In this document: positions 5,830-13,473 of the stretch, one piece after another
How the letters are laid out: every line of letters begins with the position of its first letter
How positions within the stretch are numbered: position 1 is the first letter of the stretch
From: Bacteroidia bacterium
GTDB taxonomy: Bacteria; Bacteroidota; Bacteroidia; UBA8524
Assembly: GCA_023277325.1 (NCBI GenBank)
Contig: JALRIQ010000280.1
Span: 1-13,596 of the forward strand
Direction of reading: 5' to 3'
Length of the DNA stretch: 13,596 bases
The notes under the pieces: model-generated
The model's input: only the letters and a program-made list of their open reading frames with translations
The model's database searches: none
What the model was told of the DNA's origin: nothing
Position numbers and translations under genes: made by a program

Positions 5830-8046
5830 ATGAACGAGGCCGCCCAAGAATTAGAGAAAAAGGAAATACTTAAAAGGTATAGAAGCTTATTGAGGGCCTG
5901 TCGCCGTTCCCTGGAAAAGGGCGATAAGCAGCAAATCAGGAAAGCTTTCGACCTGGCCCTCGATGCGCATAAAGACATGCGTCGCAAATCGGGTGAGCCT
6001 TATATCTATCATCCTTTAGCGGTAGCACAGATTTGTGCTGAAGAAATTGGACTAGGAACAACTTCCATTGTTTGCGCTCTTCTTCATGATACAGTGGAGG
6101 ATACAGATGTGACCCTCGAAGATATTCGCCATGGTTTTGGGGATAAGGTGGCTCAAATTATTGATGGACTCACCAAAATATCGGGTGTTTTTGACCAAAG
6201 CACGAATTCCATACAAGCGGAAAACTTCCGAAAGATGTTGCTTACCCTCTCTGAAGATGTCAGGGTAATCCTCATCAAACTTGCCGACCGCCTGCATAAT
6301 ATGCGTACGCTCGATAGTATGTCGCGGAAGAATCAGATGAAGATTTCTTCCGAGACCTTGTACCTCTACGCTCCATTGGCTCACCGACTTGGACTTTATA
6401 ATATAAAAACTGAGCTCGAAGACCTTTCTATCAAATACACAGAACAGGAAAGGTATTTTGAGATTGCACAGAAATTACAAGACACCAAAGTTCAGCGTAA
6501 TAAATATATCCGCAGCTTTATTGAGCCTATTGAGACGGAACTGAATGAGCAGGGATTTGGTTTTGAAGTAAAAGGCAGACCGAAATCGATTTTTTCCATC
6601 CTTAATAAAATGAAAAAGCAGGGAATCACCTTCGAGGAGGTATATGACCTGTTTGCCATTCGTATTATCATCGATGTGCCGATTGAAGAAGAAAAGGCAG
6701 CCTGCTGGAATATTTATTCCATCGTTACCGATTTTTATTATCCGAACCCCGACCGCTTGCGTGATTGGATATCATCTCCAAAATCTAACGGGTATGAATC
6801 ACTTCATACCACAGTAATGGGGCCAAAAGGGAAATGGGTTGAAGTGCAGATTCGTTCAACACGAATGAATGAGATTGCTGAAAAAGGCTATGCCGCGCAT
6901 TGGAAGTACAAAGATGCGACAGGGGGGAATAATGAAAGCGGACTAGAAAGTTGGTTGGCGCGGGTGCGGGAAATCTTAGAAAATCCGGATGCCAGTGCGG
7001 TCGATTTCCTCGACGATTTTAAGCTCAACCTTTTTAGTGAGGAAGTTTTTGTGTTTACCCCTAAAGGAGAGTTGCGGAAGATGCCTGCCAATGCTACGGC
7101 GCTGGACTTCGCCTTCGATATTCACTCGGACCTTGGCTCAAAATGTATTGGTGCGAAGGTGAATAATAAACTGGTTCCGCTGAGCTATAACCTTTCAAAT
7201 GGGGATCAGGTGGAAATCATCACCTCCAAAAAGCAAAAGGTAAACGACGAATGGCTCAAGTTTGTAGTAACGGCTAAAGCCAAGTCGAAAATTAAGCAAC
7301 TGCTTAAGGAAGTGAAAAGAGAGGCATCTCAAGTGGGTAAAGAATGGCTGGAACGTAAGTTTAAACAGGCAGGATTCCCATTTACCGCGGATAAGATTAA
7401 CGCACTTACCAATTATTTCCGCTACCAAAGCTCGCTCGACCTGTTCTTCGCGATCAGCAATGAAAAATTCGATCGCTCAAAACTGGATCTGGAGTCGATT
7501 TTCCATCAGGCACCGCACCAAAAAGAAACGCAGAAGCACGTTTCAGGATCAGGGCCGCTGAAGAAAAAGCTCTACAGCGCCGAAACCATTCTTTTTGGTG
7601 AAAATATGGATGAGCTGGATTTCGGACTGGCACGTTGCTGTAACCCGATTCCTGGTGATGATATCATTGGGTTTATTACAGTAGGTGAGGGGATTAAAGT
7701 ACACCGCACCAGCTGCAGTAATGCTATCAAACTTTCATCTAACTACGGTTACCGTATCATCAAAGCGACCTGGGCCAATACACCGGTTAAAAGTCAGAAT
7801 GCATTCCTCGCAGGGATTAAGGTTACCGGTATCGATGATGTGGGAATCATCTCAAAAATCACCGATACCATCTCCAAGCAACTTCAGGTGAACATGAAAT
7901 CGATTACCGTAGAGTCGCACGCAGGTACCTTCGAAGGGAAAATAACCCTATACATTTTTGATACTTCTCATTTGGACAACCTCATTCAGAAAATTAAACA
8001 GGCTGTTCCGCATACCCAGGTTGTTAGGGTGAATGTAATTGAATAG
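5830..8046 (+). CDS. rel: RelA/SpoT family (p)ppGpp synthetase/hydrolase
   Basis: A 738-residue long RSH protein, the enzyme that makes and destroys the alarmone (p)ppGpp in starvation. Domains in order: an HD hydrolase domain with H61, the HD pair 86-87 and E90-D91 in LLHDTVED, which is intact; a synthetase domain (about 245-360) with RLRD at 309-312, GYESLHTT at 321-328 and EVQIR from 338; a TGS domain at about 404-467; a conserved Cys pair at 603-604 in the zinc-finger-like region; and a C-terminal ACT domain at about 658-735. The intact HD site and the basic RxRD form of the synthetase loop fit a bifunctional Rel/SpoT enzyme rather than an E. coli RelA-type synthetase. I chose the ATG at 5830-5832; an adjacent TTG at 5827 would add one residue. 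Fur-family and purA genes follow on the same strand. Confidence 0.96.
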   Translation: MNEAAQELEKKEILKRYRSLLRACRRSLEKGDKQQIRKAFDLALDAHKDMRRKSGEPYIYHPLAVAQICAEEIGLGTTSIVCALLHDTVEDTDVTLEDIRHGFGDKVAQIIDGLTKISGVFDQSTNSIQAENFRKMLLTLSEDVRVILIKLADRLHNMRTLDSMSRKNQMKISSETLYLYAPLAHRLGLYNIKTELEDLSIKYTEQERYFEIAQKLQDTKVQRNKYIRSFIEPIETELNEQGFGFEVKGRPKSIFSILNKMKKQGITFEEVYDLFAIRIIIDVPIEEEKAACWNIYSIVTDFYYPNPDRLRDWISSPKSNGYESLHTTVMGPKGKWVEVQIRSTRMNEIAEKGYAAHWKYKDATGGNNESGLESWLARVREILENPDASAVDFLDDFKLNLFSEEVFVFTPKGELRKMPANATALDFAFDIHSDLGSKCIGAKVNNKLVPLSYNLSNGDQVEIITSKKQKVNDEWLKFVVTAKAKSKIKQLLKEVKREASQVGKEWLERKFKQAGFPFTADKINALTNYFRYQSSLDLFFAISNEKFDRSKLDLESIFHQAPHQKETQKHVSGSGPLKKKLYSAETILFGENMDELDFGLARCCNPIPGDDIIGFITVGEGIKVHRTSCSNAIKLSSNYGYRIIKATWANTPVKSQNAFLAGIKVTGIDDVGIISKITDTISKQLQVNMKSITVESHAGTFEGKITLYIFDTSHLDNLIQKIKQAVPHTQVVRVNVIE

Positions 8047-8051
8047 CTGAG

Positions 8052-8069
8052 TCCCGAAGGCTATCGGGA
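8052..8069. repeat. Small inverted repeat TCCCGA/TCGGGA
   Basis: A perfect 6-base inverted repeat with a 6-base loop (AGGCTA), 5 bases after the rel stop codon. No T tract follows on the plus strand, so it is not a standard intrinsic terminator. Palindromes built on TCCCGA...TCGGGA occur between genes in many Bacteroidota, by recollection, so this may be a dispersed element. Confidence 0.6.
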
Positions 8070-8070
8070 G

Positions 8071-8179
8071 AGGGTTGAAAGTTGAGGGTTGAGCGTTTGG
8101 CGTGATTAGAGCCGGAGTCTTGCCCTCGTGATGTCGTAAAGTCGTCTCGTCGAAATATCGCAAAGTCGTCCGGTCGTCG
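8071..8179. repeat. Low-complexity intergenic repeats (GGGTTGA and GTCGT types)
   Basis: Two blocks of degenerate short repeats are seen. At 8071-8093 the units GGGTTGA, AAGTTGA and GGGTTGA follow one another. At 8133-8179 two related copies of about 20 bases occur: GTCGTAAAGTCGTCTCGTCG, and ATCGCAAAGTCGTCCGGTCG followed by TCG. Both lie in the 189-base gap between rel and the fur-like gene. No coding frame or known RNA was recognised here. Confidence 0.65.
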
Positions 8180-8211
8180 AAGACTGTTTTCTTCGTTTGA
8201 TTGTATTTCAT

Positions 8212-8219
8212 TAGCTTCG
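8212..8219 (+). promoter_or_regulatory. Weak candidate promoter for the fur-purA unit
   Basis: TAGCTTCG differs by one base from TAnnTTTG and lies 16 bases before the fur-like ATG. A TTTTC sequence about 20 bases upstream could be its -33 box. The 189-base gap and repeats after rel make a separate promoter here plausible, but the match is weak. Confidence 0.3.
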
Positions 8220-8235
8220 CACTTTAATTACTGGA

Positions 8236-8751
8236 ATGCTCAACGCGCCCGCCAATAAGAATCAAATGATGGAACAGGTTCGGAAAATATTTACCGAATA
8301 CCTGGAGACCAAAAAGCAACGTAAAACGCCAGAGCGCTATGCGATTTTGGATGAGATTTACGCACAAGAAGGACACTTCGACGTGGAAACGCTCTACCTT
8401 CAAATGAAGAATAGGAATTACCACGTTTCGCGCGCCACGGTCTATAATACCCTCGATTTACTTTTGGATTGCAGCCTGGTAACCAAACACCAGTTTGGTC
8501 AGAATATGGCGCTTTTTGAAAAGTCGTATGGATTCAAACAGCATGATCACCTCATTTGCAATGTGTGCGATAAGGTGATGGAGTTTTGCGATCCGCGCTT
8601 GCAGCAAATTCAAAATATGATGGGTGAATTGCTTCAGTTCAAGGTAACTTCACACTCTTTGAACCTTTATGGAAGTCCTATTTTGGATGAAAACAGCCGC
8701 TGTGCTTCATGTAAAAAAGAGGTGAAGCTTACAGTAATTGACGAGAAATAA
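8236..8751 (+). CDS. fur: Fur family transcriptional regulator
   Basis: A 171-residue metal-dependent repressor of the Fur/PerR/Zur family, slightly longer than E. coli Fur (148). The N-terminal winged-helix domain contains the recognition helix region [14 protein letters not shown] at 63-76, preceded by GHFDVETLY, which carries a likely metal-site His. The C-terminal dimer domain has HDHLICNVC (H103, H105, C108, C111) and a second CASC pair (C156, C159); these two Cys pairs form the structural zinc site in the family. The TSHSLNLYG block at 138-146 also fits. Which metal or signal it senses cannot be settled from sequence, so iron, zinc and peroxide sensing all remain open and the symbol is provisional. 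It lies 27 bases before purA on the same strand and probably shares its transcript. The first 15 or so residues are a variable extension. Confidence 0.93.
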   Translation: MLNAPANKNQMMEQVRKIFTEYLETKKQRKTPERYAILDEIYAQEGHFDVETLYLQMKNRNYHVSRATVYNTLDLLLDCSLVTKHQFGQNMALFEKSYGFKQHDHLICNVCDKVMEFCDPRLQQIQNMMGELLQFKVTSHSLNLYGSPILDENSRCASCKKEVKLTVIDEK

Positions 8752-8778
8752 TATTTACAGTTTAAAGAATTTATAGAG

Positions 8779-10047
8779 ATGGTTGACGTTTTGTTGGGTT
8801 TGCAATGGGGCGATGAGGGCAAAGGGAAAATTGCAGATTTTCTCACCCCTTCCTATGATGTAGTTGCACGTTTTCAAGGTGGACCTAATGCAGGTCACTC
8901 GTTGGAGATTAACGGAAAGAAACATGTATTGAACACGATTCCTTCAGGCATATTTCATGAAAATTGCATCAACTTAATAGGAAATGGGGTAGTAATTGAC
9001 CCAATTCTTCTCCGCGCTGAGATTGAAAAAACCATTGCAGCAGGAGCCGATGTTCGTGCACGTTTACACATCTCAAAAAAGGCTCACCTCATTTTACCAA
9101 GTCACCGCCTGCTGGATGCAGCGAGTGAAAAGGCAAAAGGGGAGCAAAAGATCGGTTCCACACTGCGTGGAATCTCTCCAACTTATCAGGATAAAACAGG
9201 ACGTTCAGGATTGCGCATCGGCGACGCCGACTCTCCTGAATTCAAGAACCTCTATGCGAGGGCTCTGGAAAAACATATTTCAGTATTCCGTTATTATGAA
9301 TTCCCGTATGAAGAAGAATTGGCCAGACTTGAATCTGAGTGGTTTGAGGCAGTGGAATACCTCCGTGGCTTTTCTCAGGTGAATTCAGAATTTTTCTTGC
9401 ACCGCCTTATCAGTGAAGGGAAAAAAGTACTTGCCGAAGGAGCTCAAGGTTCTCTATTGGATTTGGATTTTGGTTCTTATCCCTACGTTACTTCTTCAAG
9501 TACTATTTCGGGTGGCGCTTGCGTAGGACTTGGTTTAGCGCCAAAGCATATCAATAAAGTAACCGGTATTTTTAAGGCCTACTGTACCCGAGTGGGTAGC
9601 GGTCCTTTCCCTACAGAACTCGATGATGAGTTGGGTCAATACCTTCGTGATAAAGGAAATGAATACGGCGCAACAACTGGTCGTCCGAGAAGAACAGGGT
9701 GGTTGGATTTGCCAGCCTTGAAATATGCCATCATGCTCAGTGGGGTAGATGAATTGATTATGATGAAGGCCGACGTTTTGAGCGGAATGGATACCATCAA
9801 TGCGGCACTTTCTTATGAAGGATGTACAGATGATGAGCAATGTCCGTTTAATATTCAAGGAACCACAGTAACGCCAATCTATAAGAGTTTCCCAGGTTGG
9901 CAAGAGGATATTTCGGTAATCAGAGAATACCACCAATTGCCAGAAACCTTCCGCAACTATATCCAATTTATGGAAGCCGAATGCCAGGTGCCAATTGGTA
10001 TTATTTCGATTGGTCCAGATAGAGAACAAACCATTCAAAGAAAGTGA
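8779..10047 (+). CDS. purA: Adenylosuccinate synthase
   Basis: PurA joins IMP and aspartate using GTP to give adenylosuccinate, the first committed step to AMP. The 422-residue product is close to the E. coli length of 432. The P-loop-like WGDEGKGK is at 10-17, with the catalytic Asp12. His40 lies in the GGPNAGHS block. GSTLRGISP, the long conserved GAQGSLLDLDFGSYPYVTSS region and TTGRPRRTGWLD (299-310) are all present, so the enzyme should be active. The ATG start puts the P-loop at its usual distance from the N terminus. The gene follows the fur-like gene by 27 bases, and its stop overlaps the next start, so the three genes probably form one transcript. Its proximity to the (p)ppGpp enzyme is notable because alarmone inhibition of PurA is known in other bacteria; here it is only suggestive. 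Confidence 0.98.
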   Translation: MVDVLLGLQWGDEGKGKIADFLTPSYDVVARFQGGPNAGHSLEINGKKHVLNTIPSGIFHENCINLIGNGVVIDPILLRAEIEKTIAAGADVRARLHISKKAHLILPSHRLLDAASEKAKGEQKIGSTLRGISPTYQDKTGRSGLRIGDADSPEFKNLYARALEKHISVFRYYEFPYEEELARLESEWFEAVEYLRGFSQVNSEFFLHRLISEGKKVLAEGAQGSLLDLDFGSYPYVTSSSTISGGACVGLGLAPKHINKVTGIFKAYCTRVGSGPFPTELDDELGQYLRDKGNEYGATTGRPRRTGWLDLPALKYAIMLSGVDELIMMKADVLSGMDTINAALSYEGCTDDEQCPFNIQGTTVTPIYKSFPGWQEDISVIREYHQLPETFRNYIQFMEAECQVPIGIISIGPDREQTIQRK

Positions 10048-10760
10048 GAACATTCCTTCTGATTCTGCTGCTTGTATGTTTTGGGACTGCTAAAGCTCAG
10101 CGGGATGTAGGAGGTTTTTTTCATGCCACTGCCGGAGTAAGTCGTCCATCAGGAGATTTTAAAAGTACTTCTGCCGACAATCCAGCGGCAGGATATGCGG
10201 GCGCTGGGGCTTCTTTTAAATTATTGTTTGGGCATAAAATCCATAAGCAATTTGGGGCCTTTGCCATGCTATCACTTACCGCACATGGCGTGAATTCGAA
10301 GCCACTGGAAAGTCAGTTGAGTGTGCTAAGGCCAAATTATTCCTGGACTTCCAATCAGAGTTTTTGGACGGTTACGGGCTTTACATTTGGTCCCCAGTTC
10401 AGTCAAAATTTTAAAAAGATGGCAATCGATGTGCGGCTTGCTGGTGGAGTATTGAACTTCATCTCGCCAAATGTGGTATTGAATGGGGTTTCTTCAGCAG
10501 GCGGTCCGGATGCCAAATACCAAATCAAAGACAAACGTTCTTCCTCTGGTATTGTTGGTGGGGGTATGACCCTGAAATACGAGTTTAAATGGAGTTGGGT
10601 GGTTCTGGTGAATGCCGATTTGTTTTACGCTAAACCAGTGTTTGCGGAGGTTGAAACCGTGGCAGAATTCGGGAATCAAAATCCGAGCAGCAGCTTCGAT
10701 TCGTTCGAACAGGAATTTAGAATGACCCAGATAGGTTTGGGGATCGGCTACGTTTTTTAG
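10044..10760 (+). CDS. Small outer-membrane beta-barrel protein
   Basis: A 238-residue protein with an N-terminal signal peptide (MRTFLLILLLVCFGTAKAQ, cleavage likely after AKA at residue 18). The remainder alternates polar and hydrophobic residues, with Gly- and aromatic-rich strands such as GGGMTLKYEFKWSWVVLV, and ends in Phe (GLGIGYVF), the classic outer-membrane barrel terminus. An 8- or 10-strand barrel is likely; I do not recognise a specific family. The start is a GTG whose last two bases belong to the purA TGA (GTGA overlap), which suggests translation coupled to purA. Its role next to purA is unknown. Its stop codon overlaps that of the converging DUF4293 gene. Confidence 0.8.
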   Translation: MRTFLLILLLVCFGTAKAQRDVGGFFHATAGVSRPSGDFKSTSADNPAAGYAGAGASFKLLFGHKIHKQFGAFAMLSLTAHGVNSKPLESQLSVLRPNYSWTSNQSFWTVTGFTFGPQFSQNFKKMAIDVRLAGGVLNFISPNVVLNGVSSAGGPDAKYQIKDKRSSSGIVGGGMTLKYEFKWSWVVLVNADLFYAKPVFAEVETVAEFGNQNPSSSFDSFEQEFRMTQIGLGIGYVF

Positions 10761-11251
10761 CGCAATCTATCCATTGAGCGAATCAAACGCTCATCATGCA
10801 TAATTCCGCGCATTGCCAAGAAGTTCCATACCGGTAGGATGATCGCAATCAAAAAGCCATAATGCATGGAGTCACTTTCCGCCGCCGCTATCCATGCTTT
10901 TCCATCCATAAAATAGAAATACATCAAAATACCGCTGATGGCCATAAAGAGGTAGTTAAAGCCACAAAGCAGCAATTGCAGTTTTCTGTTTTTATACAAG
11001 AAAATAGAAAGGAAGGCCAATAAGGAAACAGCTGATAGTGAATAGATGAGGTAGGAGTTCCAGGTAAAAAACTGAGACGTCTCCTGAGCAATTCTATCGA
11101 TTTTTAAAATACTTACCTCGATTGTGCCTACTGCCCCTTTCGACCAGGTATCGATGCCTGATACTTCATACATTACAGGGTTTCCGCCGAGCAGGTAGGT
11201 ACAGATAAATAAAATAAATAGGAGGTAAAGGGTTTGTTTTCTCTGAATCAT
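10757..11251 (-). CDS. DUF4293 family membrane protein
   Basis: A 164-residue inner-membrane protein typical of the Bacteroidota-restricted DUF4293 family. It starts with MIQRKQTLYLL, and four hydrophobic segments are seen at about 6-22, 66-86, 91-114 and 129-147. The first and second are separated by a polar loop of about 40 residues. The C-terminal tail LAMRGIMHDERLIRSMDRLR (145-164) carries the family's conserved basic signature. No function is known. The ATG at 11249-11251 is preceded by a promoter-like box. The gene converges on the beta-barrel gene with their stop codons interlocked, and diverges from the M49 peptidase gene across a 59-base gap. Confidence 0.9.
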   Translation of the reverse strand: MIQRKQTLYLLFILFICTYLLGGNPVMYEVSGIDTWSKGAVGTIEVSILKIDRIAQETSQFFTWNSYLIYSLSAVSLLAFLSIFLYKNRKLQLLLCGFNYLFMAISGILMYFYFMDGKAWIAAAESDSMHYGFLIAIILPVWNFLAMRGIMHDERLIRSMDRLR

Positions 11252-11253
11252 GG

Positions 11254-11284
11254 TTTGCCTTCGAATGTGCTTTCCTTAACTTGC
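11254..11284 (+). promoter_or_regulatory. Putative promoter for the M49 peptidase gene
   Basis: TTTG at 11254-11257 is followed after exactly 19 bases by TAACTTGC. The first box is an exact match and the second is TAnnTT with two mismatches at its end. The position, 26 bases before the ATG, fits a short leader. Confidence 0.45.
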
Positions 11285-11286
11285 GG

Positions 11287-11294
11287 CAAAGTTA
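11287..11294 (-). promoter_or_regulatory. Putative promoter -7 box for the DUF4293 gene
   Basis: On the minus strand this reads TAACTTTG, an exact TAnnTTTG match, 35 bases before the DUF4293 ATG. A TTTC sequence 18 bases upstream could be the -33 box; it falls inside the first codons of the M49 gene. The two divergent promoters therefore overlap. Confidence 0.5.
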
Positions 11295-11310
11295 ATCGAA
11301 ATTCGACATC

Positions 11311-13377
11311 ATGAAACAGAGATACCTACTGCTATTTGGTTTAGCCGCATCTGTTGCCCTAAACTCATCCTGCAACAACGCAAGTACAGAAAAAGTGAAA
11401 GAAGAAGAAAATCCTCAAGGAGAAGATTTTGAATATGTAGCCGAGCAGTTTGCCGACCTACAGGTTCTCCGCTACAAAGTGCCGGGTTTCGAAGACCTGA
11501 CCCCACAGCAAAAGGAATTGGTGTATTACCTTTATGAAGCAGCCCTTTGTGGTCGCGACATTATTTACGACCAAAAATACAAACACAACTTGGCCATCCG
11601 TAAAACGGTAGAGAACATCGTGAATACGTATTCCGGAAATAAAGAAACGGAAGACTGGAACAATTTCATGGTCTACGTTAAGCGTATTTGGTTCAGTAAT
11701 GGAATTCACCACCACTACAGCAATGGCAAGTTCTTGCCTGAAATCCCTAAACCGTATTTCGCTGAGCTTGTTGCCGCTTCTGATCCAAAAGGATTTCCTA
11801 TGGCTCCAGAAAGTTCAGAGTTTGCCGTTTTGGTAGAAATCATGTTTGATCCTACTATCGATGCGAAAATCGTTAACCAGGCAGCAAATATTGACAACGT
11901 AGCACAAAGTGCAAATAACTTCTATGAAGGAGTAACGCAAAAAGAAGTAGACAACTACTACGCGAAATTCTCAGAAGGAAAAGGAACTAAAATTCCTGAA
12001 TATGGTTTGAATAGCAAAGTGGTTAAAGAGAATGGTGTAGTAACTGAGCGCATCTGGAAAGTAGGAGGAATGTACACCCAAGCCATCGAGAAAATTGTTT
12101 TCTGGTTGGAAAAAGCCATTCCATTGTCGGAAACTCCTGAGCAAAAGGAATCCTTGGAGAAACTTGTTGCTTACTACCGCAGCGGTGATGTGAACGATTG
12201 GGATATCTACAATACGGCTTGGGTTCAAGATGTGAAAAGTCAGGTTGACGTGGTGAATGGATTTATTGAAGTATACCTCGATGCCATCGGTAAAAAAGGA
12301 AGTTTTGAGTCGGTAGTATCTTTCAAAGACATGAAAGCCACAGAGCGTATTAAAGCGATTTCTGAACAAGCGCAGTGGTTTGAAGATAATTCTCCATTAA
12401 TCGAAGAACATAAGAAGGCTGAAGTAAAAGGTATTGAAGCTAAGGTTATTACTGTTGTGGTAGAAAGTGGAGACGCTGCTCCGACAACACCAATTGGAAT
12501 CAACCTTCCGAACAACAACTGGGTAAGAGAAGAAAAAGGGTCAAAATCTGTTTCGCTGGGAAATATTGTGCATGCCTACAATATGGCCAAAGCCAAAGGA
12601 AGCACCTTGGATGAGTTTGGTGTGAATGAGAAAGTCATCAAACGTATCAAAGAACATGGTGCATTATCATCCGACCTTCATACCGATATGCATGAGGTAA
12701 TTGGTCATGCTTCAGGAAAAATTAACCCCGGCGTTGGAACTCCGGATCAAACATTGAAACAATATGCTTCATGTTTGGAAGAGGCGCGTGCCGACTTGGT
12801 TGCCTTGTACTATATCATGGATCCAAAATTGATTGAAATCGGTGTGATGAATACTTTGGATGTAGGTAGAGCAGAGTATGATGGGTATATCATGAATGGC
12901 TTGATGACGCAATTGACCCGTATTAAAATAGGCGACGAAATTGAGGAAGCGCACATGCGTAACCGACAGTTGGTGGCAAAATGGGCTTACGAAAAAGGCA
13001 AAGGCGACAACGTAATCGAATTCATCAAACGTGATGGTAAGACCTATGTTCAAATCAACGACTACAATAAATTGAGAACCTTATTCGGAGAGCTTCTCCG
13101 TGAAATTCAACGCATCAAGTCGGAAGGTGATTTCGCTGCAGGTCAGGCCTTGGTAGAAACCTATGGTGTTAAAGTTGACCAGGAATTGCACACAGAGGTG
13201 CTCGAGCGTTATGCGAAACTTAATTTGGCTCCCTATTCAGGATTCATTCAGCCTAAACTTGTTCCTGTAATGGAAGGCGATAAAATTGTGGATGTGAAAG
13301 TGGAGTATCCAACGGATTTCACACAGCAAATGCTAGAGTACAGCAAGAATTATTCTTTGCTCCCAAGTTATAATTAA
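11311..13377 (+). CDS. Dipeptidyl-peptidase III family (M49) lipoprotein
   Basis: A 688-residue zinc peptidase of family M49, which releases dipeptides from the N termini of oligopeptides. The zinc motif HEVIGH is at 461-466 and the second motif EEARAD at 490-495, the HExxGH and EExRxD/E pair that defines the family; His461, His466 and Glu491 are the likely zinc ligands and Glu462 the base. The N terminus is a hydrophobic signal (residues 4-17) followed by LNSSC, with Cys21 as the probable lipid-bearing residue and a Glu-rich stretch after it. This fits the loose lipobox of Bacteroidota and suggests attachment to the cell envelope, unlike the cytosolic animal and yeast enzymes. The length is in the usual range (about 650-750). 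The gene has its own promoter-like site and a strong terminator, so it is probably monocistronic. A role in peptide nutrition is inference. Confidence 0.95.
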   Translation: MKQRYLLLFGLAASVALNSSCNNASTEKVKEEENPQGEDFEYVAEQFADLQVLRYKVPGFEDLTPQQKELVYYLYEAALCGRDIIYDQKYKHNLAIRKTVENIVNTYSGNKETEDWNNFMVYVKRIWFSNGIHHHYSNGKFLPEIPKPYFAELVAASDPKGFPMAPESSEFAVLVEIMFDPTIDAKIVNQAANIDNVAQSANNFYEGVTQKEVDNYYAKFSEGKGTKIPEYGLNSKVVKENGVVTERIWKVGGMYTQAIEKIVFWLEKAIPLSETPEQKESLEKLVAYYRSGDVNDWDIYNTAWVQDVKSQVDVVNGFIEVYLDAIGKKGSFESVVSFKDMKATERIKAISEQAQWFEDNSPLIEEHKKAEVKGIEAKVITVVVESGDAAPTTPIGINLPNNNWVREEKGSKSVSLGNIVHAYNMAKAKGSTLDEFGVNEKVIKRIKEHGALSSDLHTDMHEVIGHASGKINPGVGTPDQTLKQYASCLEEARADLVALYYIMDPKLIEIGVMNTLDVGRAEYDGYIMNGLMTQLTRIKIGDEIEEAHMRNRQLVAKWAYEKGKGDNVIEFIKRDGKTYVQINDYNKLRTLFGELLREIQRIKSEGDFAAGQALVETYGVKVDQELHTEVLERYAKLNLAPYSGFIQPKLVPVMEGDKIVDVKVEYPTDFTQQMLEYSKNYSLLPSYN

Positions 13378-13396
13378 AAAAAAGTTATCAAGAAAG

Positions 13397-13422
13397 AGGG
13401 CCGGTTATGCCGGCCTTTTTTT
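13397..13422 (+). terminator. Rho-independent terminator after the M49 peptidase gene
   Basis: GGCCGG (13399-13404) pairs with CCGGCC (13410-13415) around the loop TTATG and is followed by seven T. The hairpin lies about 20 bases after the stop codon. Confidence 0.92.
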
Positions 13423-13473
13423 GTTCCCTCTGATGATTTTTCCAATTAATGCTTAAATTAGACGTGACTAGGA

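Noticed and set aside
8052..8069. TCCCGA/TCGGGA hairpin considered as the rel terminator
   Set aside because: The stem is only 6 pairs and no T tract follows on either strand.
9535..10053. 172-codon reading frame antisense to purA
   Set aside because: Its sequence has no recognisable domain and it fully overlaps the well-supported purA gene; it is a shadow frame of purA codons.
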